64,000 nucleotides of DNA, from NCBI RefSeq assembly GCF_003634275.1, contig NZ_RBWY01000001.1:679955-743954 (forward strand). Direction: 5' to 3'. The translations under genes and the position numbers were made by a program. Within the stretch, counting starts at the first letter, position 1. Each line of letters starts with the position of its first letter. The notes below the pieces were generated by a model. The model saw nothing but the letters and a program-made list of their open reading frames with translations. It did not search any database and was not told where the DNA came from. Source of the DNA: Orbus hercynius. Lineage in GTDB: Bacteria > Pseudomonadota > Gammaproteobacteria > Enterobacterales > Orbaceae. This document shows positions 17,235 to 26,628 of the stretch, piece after piece.

Positions 17235-18799
17235 GGTGTTATTTACCGGGTATTATTGTGGTATTGGTGATTACCTCGGTCGTATTGAGTGCGTTAGCTG
17301 CGCTATGGTTCTTGGCGTTTGAAAGCAGCGATAACATTATCTCTTTCGATGCTTATTTAGGCCGAGTGTTACTGTTTACTTTTATGCAAGCAGCACTGTC
17401 AACTGTTATCTCTATTGTGTTGGCGGTGTGCTTAGCTAAAGCTCTGTATCAAACGCAATTTTGGGGTAAAACATGGCTATTGCGCACTTTATCGCTGACT
17501 TTTGTTTTACCGTCATTAGTGGTTGTGACGGGATTATTGACCGTTTATGGTAATCGAGGTTGGCTGGCACAGTTGTGCCACGATTTGCAGCTGGATTACG
17601 ATTTTACCATTTATGGCTTAAACGGGATTTTAATCGCGCATATTTTTTTGAATTTTCCTTTTGCAACGCGTTATTGCTATCAATCATTATTATTGATACC
17701 CAATGAGCAAAAGCAGTTAGCACAGCAATTGGGATTGAGCTATTTACAGACATTACGTTATTTAGAGCTTCCGGTTATTATTAAACAGTTACTGCCGTTA
17801 AGCGGGCTCATTTTTATGATGTGCTTTTCCAGTTTTGCAACGGTTTTAGCCTTAAGCGGTGGGCCAAAATATACGACTATTGAAGTGGCTATTTATCAGG
17901 CTGTACGTGATTTTGAATTACAGCAAGCGGTGATTCTCTCTTTTATTCAACTGTTTTTTTGTCTCAGTTTTATGATGGTATTAAAACGTTTAGAACCAAA
18001 ATATACACCATCACTGCTGAGTAATTTCAAAGCGTACCAAGTTAAAACAACCTTAGGGCAAAAATGGTTAAGCTATGGCATTATCGTATTAGCCGCAGTG
18101 TTTATTTTAGCGCCGTTGTTAGCAATCATTGTTGATGGCGTGTATCAGTTTTCAACTCGCTTTTTAACCCCTTCGCTGATAAGTGCGCTGTGGACTTCGC
18201 TGAGTGTTGCCTTATGCTCAGCTGCCTTAGCTATGATATTGGCAACTTCATTATTATGGACCAATAGCCGTTTATTACTGCAAGGAAAACAGCAGCTCAG
18301 CGAAGGATTAATGTTACTTGGTGCGCTAATTTTAGCTATTCCAAGTATGGTGATTGCTGCCGGATTATTTATTCTATTTTATAATCAAGTTGATAATGTA
18401 CCATTCATTTTTATGTTGGTTGTGATCTGTAATAGTTTTTTGGCCTTGCCGTTTATTTTAAAGCAGTTGGCAGTGCCGCTTGCTGATTTAACCAAACAAT
18501 ACCATTTTTTAACTCAGTCGCTTAATATTCACGGTTTGAACTATTTTTTCCTTATTGACTTAAAGGCATTAAAAAAACTATTTGCGTATTGCTTTGCACT
18601 CGCATGTATTATGTCAATGGGAGATTTTGGTATTGTGGCATTATTTGGCGGGCAAACATTTATGACATTACCGTATTATCTGTATGAGCTACTTGCCCAT
18701 TATCGCTATGACGAGGCGGCATTTACGGCCTTATTACTCCTCGTTATAAGTTTTGTGTTTATGACATTATTTGAGTATGTGAGCGATGATCGAACTTAA
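17210..18799 (+). CDS. thiP: Thiamine/TPP ABC transporter permease
   Basis: 529 residues forming a duplicated BPD_transp_1 permease with about 12 helices. Each half has an EAA loop (for example LAQQLGLSYLQTLRYLELPVI in the first half). The start overlaps thiB by 25 bases, so it is translationally coupled. Confidence 0.95.
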   Translation: MARRCQPIRCYLPGIIVVLVITSVVLSALAALWFLAFESSDNIISFDAYLGRVLLFTFMQAALSTVISIVLAVCLAKALYQTQFWGKTWLLRTLSLTFVLPSLVVVTGLLTVYGNRGWLAQLCHDLQLDYDFTIYGLNGILIAHIFLNFPFATRYCYQSLLLIPNEQKQLAQQLGLSYLQTLRYLELPVIIKQLLPLSGLIFMMCFSSFATVLALSGGPKYTTIEVAIYQAVRDFELQQAVILSFIQLFFCLSFMMVLKRLEPKYTPSLLSNFKAYQVKTTLGQKWLSYGIIVLAAVFILAPLLAIIVDGVYQFSTRFLTPSLISALWTSLSVALCSAALAMILATSLLWTNSRLLLQGKQQLSEGLMLLGALILAIPSMVIAAGLFILFYNQVDNVPFIFMLVVICNSFLALPFILKQLAVPLADLTKQYHFLTQSLNIHGLNYFFLIDLKALKKLFAYCFALACIMSMGDFGIVALFGGQTFMTLPYYLYELLAHYRYDEAAFTALLLLVISFVFMTLFEYVSDDRT

Positions 18800-19475
18800 T
18801 CAAGTGCTGTATCTTTATGACAAACAGCGAATGATCTTTAATTTTAGTGTGCAACAAGGTGAAGTGGTGACCATTCTTGGACCAAGCGGAGCAGGTAAGA
18901 GCACCTTACTGAGTTTAATTGCCGGATTTCTACCACCGTTGTCAGGTCAAATTCGTCTAAATGGTGAAGATGAAACCGATACTAATCCTGCAAAGCGGCC
19001 AGTCTCAATGCTATTTCAGGATAATAATGTTTTTACTCACCTGTCGGTGCAGCAAAATTTAGCGTTAGGTCTCGCTCCGTCATTAAAATTGACAGCAGCA
19101 CAGCACGAGCAGTTATCGATTATTGCTGAACGAATTGGTTTGACGTCTTATTTATCTGCTTATCCATCACAGCTATCAGGCGGCCAAAAGCAGCGTGTCG
19201 CTATTGGTCGCTGTTTATTACAACATCGGCCAATTTTATTATTAGATGAACCTTTTTCGTCACTCGATCCCAAATTAAAGAAAGAGATGTTTGAACTCCT
19301 GTATGAAATTCAAGCAGAGTATCGTTTAACGATTTTAATGGTAACCCATCAATTAGAGGATATTGCCGCGACCAATAATCGATGTTTAGTCATTGTGGAG
19401 GGTGAAATTGCATTTGATGGTCATTATCAACAATTGCTTGAACAAAAAAACATTTCAACTTATTTAGGAATATAA
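18786..19475 (+). CDS. thiQ: Thiamine/TPP ABC transporter ATPase
   Basis: 229 residues with Walker A GPSGAGKST, the Q-loop SMLFQDNNVF, signature LSGGQKQRVAIGR, Walker B LLLDEPFSSLD and switch histidine THQ. It energises ThiP. It overlaps the thiP end by 14 bases and is the last gene of the riboswitch-controlled operon. Confidence 0.95.
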   Translation: MIELNQVLYLYDKQRMIFNFSVQQGEVVTILGPSGAGKSTLLSLIAGFLPPLSGQIRLNGEDETDTNPAKRPVSMLFQDNNVFTHLSVQQNLALGLAPSLKLTAAQHEQLSIIAERIGLTSYLSAYPSQLSGGQKQRVAIGRCLLQHRPILLLDEPFSSLDPKLKKEMFELLYEIQAEYRLTILMVTHQLEDIAATNNRCLVIVEGEIAFDGHYQQLLEQKNISTYLGI

Positions 19476-19581
19476 ATTGATGAACAAGATCATCACTTGC
19501 TAAAAATATATTTTGCTATTTTAATTGAATCGTTATATAACTTTTACCATTCAATTTGTTTAATGATTAGAGGTGAACATT

Positions 19582-20394
19582 GTGGAACAACAGATAGGAT
19601 TTATTGGATTAGGTAATATGGGCAGTGCAATATTACAAGGTATTTTAGCGAATAAAACAGTCGCACCATCGCAATTATACGTCTATGACATTAATCAAGA
19701 AGTTGTTGATTCAATGAGACAGCAATATGCTATCCATGCTATGGAAACAGCAAAAGAAGTCGCTCGTGAGGCAGATATTGTTTTTATTGCAGTAAAACCG
19801 AATAACATCAATGAAGTTTTAACGGAAATTCAAAAAGCGCTTAAAAAATCAACCGTAGTCGTATCAATTGCCGCAGGTATTACCCTTAAAGCGATTGAGG
19901 CTGTGATTGGTTATGAGCAAAAAGTTATCCGAGTTATGCCAAACACACCAGCTTTAGTTAATTCAGCAATGTGTTCTATCACGCCTAATACCGAAGTGTC
20001 AGCTGAAGAATTAGATATCGTGCAAACCGTGTTAAACTATATTGGTTTAACTGAAGTATTGCCCGAATATCAAGTTCATGCGGCAACTGGCGTGGGTGGA
20101 AGTGCGCCAGCTTTCGTGTTTATGTTTATTGAGGCGCTTGCTGATGCCGCCGTAAAAGGGGGCATGACGCGGAAACAAGCATATAAATTTGCGGCACAAA
20201 CCGTAATGGGATCGGCAAAACTGATGCTAGAAACCGGTAAACATCCTGGCGCGTTAAAAGATATGGTCTGCTCGCCTGGCGGTACAACGATTGAAGGCGT
20301 ACAAGTCTTAGAAGAAAAAGCCTTTAGAGCAGCGGTGATGGATGCGGTTGAAGCATGTATTAATCGTTCTAAAGTGTTAAGTGGTGAAAAGTAA
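19582..20394 (+). CDS. proC: Pyrroline-5-carboxylate reductase
   Basis: 270 residues from GTG at 19582, chosen because AGAGGTG lies at proper distance and VEQQIGFIGLGNMG aligns with the E. coli start; an in-frame GTG at 19573 is the alternative. It has the Rossmann GxGxMG motif at the start, VRVMPNTPALVN, and the C-terminal signature CSPGGTTIEGVQVLE. It performs the last step of proline synthesis, reducing P5C with NAD(P)H. Confidence 0.95.
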   Translation: MEQQIGFIGLGNMGSAILQGILANKTVAPSQLYVYDINQEVVDSMRQQYAIHAMETAKEVAREADIVFIAVKPNNINEVLTEIQKALKKSTVVVSIAAGITLKAIEAVIGYEQKVIRVMPNTPALVNSAMCSITPNTEVSAEELDIVQTVLNYIGLTEVLPEYQVHAATGVGGSAPAFVFMFIEALADAAVKGGMTRKQAYKFAAQTVMGSAKLMLETGKHPGALKDMVCSPGGTTIEGVQVLEEKAFRAAVMDAVEACINRSKVLSGEK

Positions 20395-20406
20395 ATACTG
20401 ATGTTA

Positions 20407-20433
20407 AAACGGGCTTGATTAAGCCCGTTTGAT
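20407..20433 (+). terminator. Rho-independent terminator of proC
   Basis: AAACGGGCTT (20407-20416) pairs with AAGCCCGTTT (20421-20430) around GATT, followed by a short T-rich tail. Confidence 0.8.
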
Positions 20434-20482
20434 TATTGCCACTTAGTTAATTCTCGTGGAGCTAGCTAATTTGTTGCCGCCA

Positions 20483-21838
20483 CTACGACATCCATATACT
20501 GAACGTTTCGAAAATAAGTTGCATATTCAAAATTATCAATAAACCTGTTGCAAACCAACCAATCCATTTCACCCAAGCTGAATTAACAAATTGCCCCATA
20601 ACCTTTTTGTTCGAGGTGATGGCAATTAGTGGCACCATCGATATTGGCAGGGCGATGCTTAAAAAGACTTGAGTGTAAATTAACAGTTTTTCAACAACGT
20701 CTTCTTTATCGCCCCATAACCAGATGCACAAAATAACCGGTAATATCGCCATTGAGCGGGTAATTAATCGTCTTAACCAAGAAGGTAACGATAAATGCAC
20801 AAAACCTTCCATGACGATTTGCCCAGTTAGCGTGCCAGTAATGGTTGCATTTTGACCAGAAGCTAATAGCGCAACAGCAAAAAGCGTGGCCATGGTTGAA
20901 CTGGCAATAGTGCCGACAATTTCAGGGCTTTTAAGCGCATCATATAACTGCGTAAATCGACCTAAGTTATCCGGGTCATTACCATAAAATAACGATGCGC
21001 CAAGAATTAAGAGTAAACAGTTTATAATAAATGAAAAGCCTAATTGAATATTCGAATCGATCGTTGCCAGTTTGACCGCTTCTTTAATGTGCTTTGGATC
21101 ATTGCGGTCATACTGCCTTGATTGCACAATGGATGAATGTAAGTATAAATTGTGTGGCATCACTGTTGCACCAACAATACCTAGCGCAATCAGTAGGGCA
21201 GAATCATGACCAGCAACAGTGGCGGTAAAGATATCTGTTCTGGGAATAAAGCCATTAATAATCTCAGCAAAATTGGGCTGGGAGATCAACACCTCATATA
21301 GAAAGATAAGGAAAATAGTTAAAATAAGCGCAAAAACAAATGCTTCAATTTTACGAAAGCCGAGTTTTATTAATAACAAAAGGACAAACACGTCTAATAT
21401 TGTCACTAAAACGCCAAGTAGTAATGGGATATTAAATAATAAATTAAGGGCCACGGCACTGCCAATCACCTCTGCAATTTCAGTCGCCATGATAGCCAGC
21501 TCAGTTGTTATCCATAAAACATATGCTGTTTTTTTACTGACCTTAGCGCGCGTGGCTTGTGCTAAGTCAAGGCCAGTGACAATCCCTAATTTGGCACACA
21601 TTGCTTGTAATAACATGGCAATTAAACTAGATAATAAAATTACCGATAAAAGCAAATAGCTATATAATGCACCACCCTGAATTGAGGTAATCCAATTGCC
21701 AGGATCCATGTATCCTACCGCAACCAAAGCTCCAGGACCTGAAAAAGCAAATAGTTTGCGTGCAAAACTCGATTTCGCATTCGCGATTGGCACTGTATTA
21801 TTAATTTCCTCAAGGCTGAGGTTAGAATTTTTGAACAT
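20483..21838 (-). CDS. mntH: Nramp-family manganese/divalent metal transporter
   Basis: 451 residues and about 11 helices. The two metal-site motifs are present: MDPGNW (helix 1) and GATVMPHNLYLHSS (helix 6). It imports Mn(II), and Fe(II) less well, with protons. A perfect Fur box sits 30-48 bases upstream of the ATG. Confidence 0.94.
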   Translation of the reverse strand: MFKNSNLSLEEINNTVPIANAKSSFARKLFAFSGPGALVAVGYMDPGNWITSIQGGALYSYLLLSVILLSSLIAMLLQAMCAKLGIVTGLDLAQATRAKVSKKTAYVLWITTELAIMATEIAEVIGSAVALNLLFNIPLLLGVLVTILDVFVLLLLIKLGFRKIEAFVFALILTIFLIFLYEVLISQPNFAEIINGFIPRTDIFTATVAGHDSALLIALGIVGATVMPHNLYLHSSIVQSRQYDRNDPKHIKEAVKLATIDSNIQLGFSFIINCLLLILGASLFYGNDPDNLGRFTQLYDALKSPEIVGTIASSTMATLFAVALLASGQNATITGTLTGQIVMEGFVHLSLPSWLRRLITRSMAILPVILCIWLWGDKEDVVEKLLIYTQVFLSIALPISMVPLIAITSNKKVMGQFVNSAWVKWIGWFATGLLIILNMQLIFETFSIWMS

Positions 21839-22231
21839 AAGGTACCTAAATAAGAATCTCAGTTGGTAATGATAATTATTATCATTTAGATATTACTCAA
21901 AATCAAGTGATTTAAGATAATGTTTGTTGATTAATATATCACGAGATGTGTTTAATTTAATGGCATTTTTTATATTTAAAAGGGAAATATCGCTAAATAT
22001 TGTTAATATTAAAATAATCACTACGATTAAGTGATAATTCGTAAGCATTTAGCTTAGTCGATCGAATAATATTTAGGTGTTGAACGATTTTTTATAGTCA
22101 AAGGTAAGAGATGCGTTTCCTCACTCTTTACTCGCACCAAGTCGTGGATTGTGGCATAATATGCAGCAAATCACATTTTCACTGCATTCATGTCGAATGT
22201 CGGTGTCGTTTTATTTTTGAGAGTCAATCCA
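21839..22231. other. Divergent intergenic region mntH/ybiT
   Basis: It holds the Fur box near mntH. The remaining 340 bases are AT-rich with no recognisable gene, repeat or riboswitch. Confidence 0.5.
21868..21886. promoter_or_regulatory. Fur box upstream of mntH
   Basis: AATGATAATTATTATCATT is a perfect 9-1-9 palindrome containing the consensus TGATAAT-N-ATTATCA heptamer pair. Its position predicts repression of mntH by iron-loaded Fur. Confidence 0.88.
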
Positions 22232-23824
22232 GTGTTAAGTACAAATAATATTACAATGCAATTCGGTAGCAAGCCTTTATTTGAAAATGTTTCTGTTAAA
22301 TTTGGTAATGGTAATCGCTATGGCTTAATCGGCGCTAATGGTAGTGGTAAATCGACTTTTATGAAGATATTAGGTGGCGATTTAGTACCAACTGCTGGAA
22401 ATGTTGCATTAGATCCACATGAGCGTCTTGGTAAATTAAGACAAGATCAATTTGCGTTTGAACAATATAGCGTATTAGATACCGTTATTATGGGGCATGG
22501 CGAACTGTGGCAAGTTAAACAAGAGCGCGATCGCATCTATGCGTTAGCTGAAATGAGCGAAGAAGATGGCTATAAAGTGGCAGACCTTGAAGTCCAGTAT
22601 GCTGAAATGGATGGCTATAGCGCAGAAGCGAGGGCAGGAGAGCTGTTATTAGGTGTTGGTATTCCACTTGAACAGCATTACGGTTTAATGAGTGAAGTGG
22701 CACCTGGTTGGAAACTACGTGTTTTGCTTGCTCAGGCGCTGTTTTCTAATCCTGATATTTTATTGCTTGATGAACCGACCAATAACTTGGATATTGATAC
22801 AATTCGTTGGCTTGAACAAGTGCTTAATGAGCGTGAGAGCACCATGATTATCATTTCACATGACCGTCACTTCCTCAATATGGTGTGTACGCATATGGCA
22901 GATATGGATTATGGCGAACTGCGTATCTACCCGGGTAACTATGATGATTACATGACAGCTGCAACGCAAGCAAGAGAGCGCCTATTATCGGATAATGCCA
23001 AAAAGAAAGCCCAAATTAGTGAATTACAATCTTTTGTGAGTCGTTTTAGTGCTAATGCGTCAAAATCTAAACAGGCGACTTCTCGTGCGAAGCAGATTGA
23101 AAAAATTCAGCTTGAAGAGGTGAAAGCCTCTAGCCGTCAAAATCCATTTATCCGCTTTGAACAAGATAAAAAGTTGTATCGTAACGCATTAGTGGTTGAA
23201 AATTTAGCGAAAGGATTTGATAACGATCCATTATTTAAAAACTTGAATTTAATGGTTGAAGTGGGCGAGAAAGTGGCGATTTTAGGGACCAATGGGATTG
23301 GTAAAACAACATTACTCAAAACATTAATGGGTGAACTTGCCGCCGATGAAGGTGATGTCAAGTGGTCTGAAAATGCTAATATTGGTTATTATGCACAAGA
23401 TCATGAGTTTGAATTCGACGATGCGTTGACCGTATTCGACTGGATGAGTCAATGGAAACAGCCGAATGATGATGAGCAGGTAGTAAGAGGTATTCTCGGT
23501 CGGTTGTTGTTTTCGCAAGATGATATTAAAAAGAAAGTTAAAGTGCTCTCTGGTGGTGAGAAAGGTCGAATGTTATTTGGTAAATTAATGATGCAAAGGC
23601 CTAATATTATTGTTATGGATGAACCAACTAACCACTTGGATATGGAGTCGATTGAATCACTAAATATGGCACTAGAATTGTATAAAGGAACGTTATTTTT
23701 TGTTTCGCACGATCGCGAATTCGTCAGTTCATTAGCAACGCGTGTCATCGAAATTACATCGAATAAAGTGACAGATTATACGGGTAATTATGAAGATTAC
23801 TTACGTAGCAGAGGTATTGATTAA
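22232..23824 (+). CDS. ybiT: ABC-F family ATPase YbiT
   Basis: 530 residues from GTG at 22232, matching the E. coli YbiT start and length; 14 further upstream codons are open but unlikely. There are two ABC cassettes: Walker [10 protein letters not shown] and GTNGIGKTT, signatures [17 protein letters not shown] and [11 protein letters not shown], and Walker [12 protein letters not shown] and [12 protein letters not shown] charged linker (about 240-310) separates the cassettes. There is no membrane domain. ABC-F proteins act on the ribosome; the exact role of YbiT is not settled. Confidence 0.95.
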   Translation: MLSTNNITMQFGSKPLFENVSVKFGNGNRYGLIGANGSGKSTFMKILGGDLVPTAGNVALDPHERLGKLRQDQFAFEQYSVLDTVIMGHGELWQVKQERDRIYALAEMSEEDGYKVADLEVQYAEMDGYSAEARAGELLLGVGIPLEQHYGLMSEVAPGWKLRVLLAQALFSNPDILLLDEPTNNLDIDTIRWLEQVLNERESTMIIISHDRHFLNMVCTHMADMDYGELRIYPGNYDDYMTAATQARERLLSDNAKKKAQISELQSFVSRFSANASKSKQATSRAKQIEKIQLEEVKASSRQNPFIRFEQDKKLYRNALVVENLAKGFDNDPLFKNLNLMVEVGEKVAILGTNGIGKTTLLKTLMGELAADEGDVKWSENANIGYYAQDHEFEFDDALTVFDWMSQWKQPNDDEQVVRGILGRLLFSQDDIKKKVKVLSGGEKGRMLFGKLMMQRPNIIVMDEPTNHLDMESIESLNMALELYKGTLFFVSHDREFVSSLATRVIEITSNKVTDYTGNYEDYLRSRGID

Positions 23825-23892
23825 AAATCTCATCATGTCAAGGCATTGATGGGGAACAGTAAGTGTCATGGTCGATAAATTGGAGAGGTTAT

Positions 23893-24333
23893 ATGAAAAA
23901 ATTCAGTATTATTTTTGCCGCAATGGTGATGGTTGGATGTTCATCGTCAAACCATCAGCAGACAGTGGATGGTTCAATGACCCAAACATCTCTGGATTGG
24001 GCGGGTATTTATCAAGGCGTTTTACCGTGCGCTGATTGCGAAGGGATAAACACGACATTAACACTCAATCAAGATGGTTCTTTTAAGTTACAAGAAGTCT
24101 ATGAAAAAGGCAAAATGCGTTATATTCCAGAAGTTACTGTCGGTAAAATTGAGTGGAACAAAACCCAGCCGGTCATTTATTTACAAGACGGTAGCGAAAA
24201 AAGAACGTTTTTTGTCGGTGAGGGCTATGTAACAGCTTATGATATGGAAGGCAATCCGATTCATAGCCAGCTAAATTATACTTTAAAACAGACACAAGTG
24301 TTTGATGCTAATCAAACCAATCAGACTCATTAA
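23893..24333 (+). CDS. NlpE-like copper-resistance lipoprotein
   Basis: 146 residues from the ATG at 23893 (GGAGAGGTT before it). A lipoprotein signal peptide ends MVMVGC|SSS. The N-terminal NlpE domain is WAGIYQGVLPCADCEGINTTLTL with the CxxC of the copper/redox site. E. coli NlpE (236 residues) adds a C-terminal OB domain that is absent here, so this is a single-domain version. In E. coli NlpE reports lipoprotein trafficking, adhesion and copper stress to CpxA; that role here is inferred. Confidence 0.8.
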   Translation: MKKFSIIFAAMVMVGCSSSNHQQTVDGSMTQTSLDWAGIYQGVLPCADCEGINTTLTLNQDGSFKLQEVYEKGKMRYIPEVTVGKIEWNKTQPVIYLQDGSEKRTFFVGEGYVTAYDMEGNPIHSQLNYTLKQTQVFDANQTNQTH

Positions 24334-24360
24334 AACGAATTATTATCTATTTGATCAAAT

Positions 24361-24392
24361 AAAACGGCATGATGACTTTATGTCGTTTTATT
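24361..24392 (+). terminator. Terminator of the NlpE-like gene
   Basis: AAAACGGCAT (24361-24370) pairs with ATGTCGTTTT (24380-24389) with one G-U pair, ending in a T-run. Confidence 0.7.
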
Positions 24393-24664
24393 CCCAATCC
24401 TCATACCGGTTTTAACAATCTTACGGGCCGTTAAAATATCGCATAATTCAATAATTAATATTGATTTTCCATTCAGTCGCCGATACTCACTTAAGCGGTG
24501 ACAAGTATTTATCCTGTTCGATTGTTAGTTTTGAGTTTTAATTATTATCAATTGTAAAAAATTAGTCAATGACGCTGTAAAAAACAAATAAATCACAATT
24601 TTGATATTTTTGTTTTTTTATCATCAAACGTATACTCAACTTCAACCTTTTTAGTTTATTTTTT
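24390..24664. other. AT-rich stretch before the cadB remnant
   Basis: No gene is supported. It probably includes the old promoter region of the cadBA operon; no cadC or Cad operator was recognised. Confidence 0.4.
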
Positions 24665-24840
24665 AACAAAAGTGGAAAACAAATAGGGCTGATTGCCTGC
24701 ACAGCGATAATTATAAGTAATATGATGGGCGCCGATATTGCCCTTTTGCCCACCAATTTCCTAATATTGGTTCTATTGCATTAATTAGTTAGATTATCAC
24801 ATTATTTGGAACAATTTTATTAGCCTATGTTTGTGTCTAA
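24665..24840 (+). pseudogene. cadB: cadB remnant (lysine/cadaverine antiporter N-terminus)
   Basis: The + strand encodes KQIGLIACT, then SNMMGADIALLPTNF, aligning with CadB residues near the start (KKIGLFACTG, GNMMGSGIALLPANL). After one lost base near 24758 the next frame gives PNIGSIALIS-stop-IITLFGTILLAYV, matching the following CadB helix with a tryptophan codon turned to TAG. The similarity covers only about 55 codons. No start codon survives in front of it. It runs in the same frame straight into the truncated cadA. Confidence 0.8.
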
Positions 24841-24861
24841 TTACATTCCCCTTGCGGACAC

Positions 24862-26523
24862 ATGGTTGGAAATAATTTTGAACTAAGTCAATTCAGCTCA
24901 TTTTGTTATGACTTTTATGGTGAAAATACAATGAATGCAGATGTGTCAATTTTGGACTCGCGTTTGGGATTACCGCTTGATCATTCAAGCTTAAATAAAC
25001 ATGCTCAAAAGTGTATTGCTGATACCTTTAATGCTGAGCATAGCTTTATTGTCACTAACGGTATGTCGACAGCTAATAAAATTGTTGGTATATATGCTTG
25101 CCCGGCTGGTAGCACAATTATTGTCGATCGTAACTGTCACAAATCAATTGCCCATTTAATGATGATGACCAATGTGACGCCGATTTATTTACGACCGACG
25201 CGAAATGCTCACGGTATGTTAGGTGGCATTCCTAAAGCAGAGTACACCAAAGCCCATATTGAATCATTAGTTGAGAAAACTGCCAATGCGACTTGGCCAG
25301 TTCATGCAATTATTACCAACTCGACTCATAGTGGCTTATTTTATAATACCAATTACATTAAACGTACGTTAGATGTTAAATCGATTCATTTTGATTCCGC
25401 TTGGGTACCTTATACTCATTTCCACCCGATTTACCAAGGTAAAGCGGGTATGAGTGGCAGTAGAGTAGAAAATAAAACGATTTATGAAACCCAATCTACA
25501 CGTGAATTATTAGCGGCATGTTCACCGGCCGCAATGATTCATATTAAAGGCGACGTCAATGAAAGAGTGTTTAATCAAGGGTACATGATGCATTCCACAA
25601 CCTGGCCATTGGCATCGAGTGAGGTAACAGCTGCCATGATATGTGTTGCGGCTGATGAGCATTTGATTAACCAATCGATTGAACAAGCAATCAATTTTCG
25701 TAAAGAGATCGATCGCATCAACAAAGAGTCTAATAGCTGGTTCTTTAATGCTTGGCAGCCAGATAATATTGAAAAAATTGATTGCTGGCCTTTAAATCGT
25801 GATAATAACTGGCACGGTTTTAATCATATCGATGATGATCACATGTACCTTGATCCGATTAAAGTGACGCTATTAACGCCGGGTATCGATGTGCATGGTC
25901 AATTAGAAGATACTGGTATTCCGGCTTCGCTAGTGGCTCAGTTTTTAGATGAAAATGGCATTATTGTTGAAAAAACTGGGCATTATTCTTTATTATTCCT
26001 GTTTCGTATCGATAAAACAAAATCGTCAACGCTATTAGGCACATTAATGGAGTTTAAGCGTGTGTATGATGCTAACCTTAAAATTCGTGATGTGATGCCA
26101 GAACTGTATAAAAAGGATCCGGATTTTTATCACAACATGCGAATTCAACAGCTAGCACAAGGTATTCATCAATTAATCAAACATCACCATTTACCCGAAT
26201 TAATGTATCAGGCATTGGATGAATTACCCGTGATGGAAATGACGCCTTATGATGCTTTTCAACAAGTGATTTTAGGTAATGTGACGGAATGTGCATTAAA
26301 AGATATTAGTGGTAAAGTCAGTGCCAATATGATTACTCCATATCCACCTGGAGTGCCTTTGATTATGCCTGGTGAAAAAGTAACAGCGGATAATCAACCA
26401 ATTGTAAGCTATCTTGAGATACTGTGTGAAATTGGTTCACACTATCCCGGCTTTGAGGCTGATATTCATGGCGTATATGAAAACGATAACGGCGAATATG
26501 TTGTGAAAGTATTGGCTCAGTAG
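24862..26523 (+). pseudogene. cadA: Lysine decarboxylase (CadA/LdcC type), N-terminally truncated
   Basis: The 553-residue open frame aligns with inducible lysine decarboxylase from its GHMGG motif (here GHMVGNN) to the C-terminus. The first 150-odd residues (wing and linker domains needed for decamer assembly) are gone. The PLP aspartate region HFDSAWVPYTHFHP and the Schiff-base lysine in MIHIKGDVN are kept. About five residues are missing after MMHSTT, where CadA has SPHYGIVAS. The C-terminal domain is complete. The in-frame TAA at 24838-24840 and the cadB remnant just upstream show that a deletion joined the two genes. It is probably non-functional, although the frame is otherwise open. 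Confidence 0.82.
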
Positions 26524-26573
26524 CGCGACAAATGCCGAGTTATAGCGAAATAATTTCATGGCGTTAAATAGCA

Positions 26574-26608
26574 AACAACATCGGTTATTGCACATAATCG
26601 ATGTTGTT
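26574..26608. terminator. Long bidirectional hairpin between cadA remnant and pucG
   Basis: AACAACATCG (26574-26583) pairs with CGATGTTGTT (26599-26608). TTAT/ATAA extends the stem inwards past one mismatch to a 5-base loop. Short T/A runs flank both sides, as expected between convergent genes. Confidence 0.65.
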
Positions 26609-26628
26609 AATTAGCGCGATAAAATCGA

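Noticed and set aside
24562-24756. 64-codon minus-strand reading frame with hydrophobic N-terminus
   Set aside because: It is antisense to the cadB remnant, whose + strand translation matches CadB; the hydrophobicity is a shadow.
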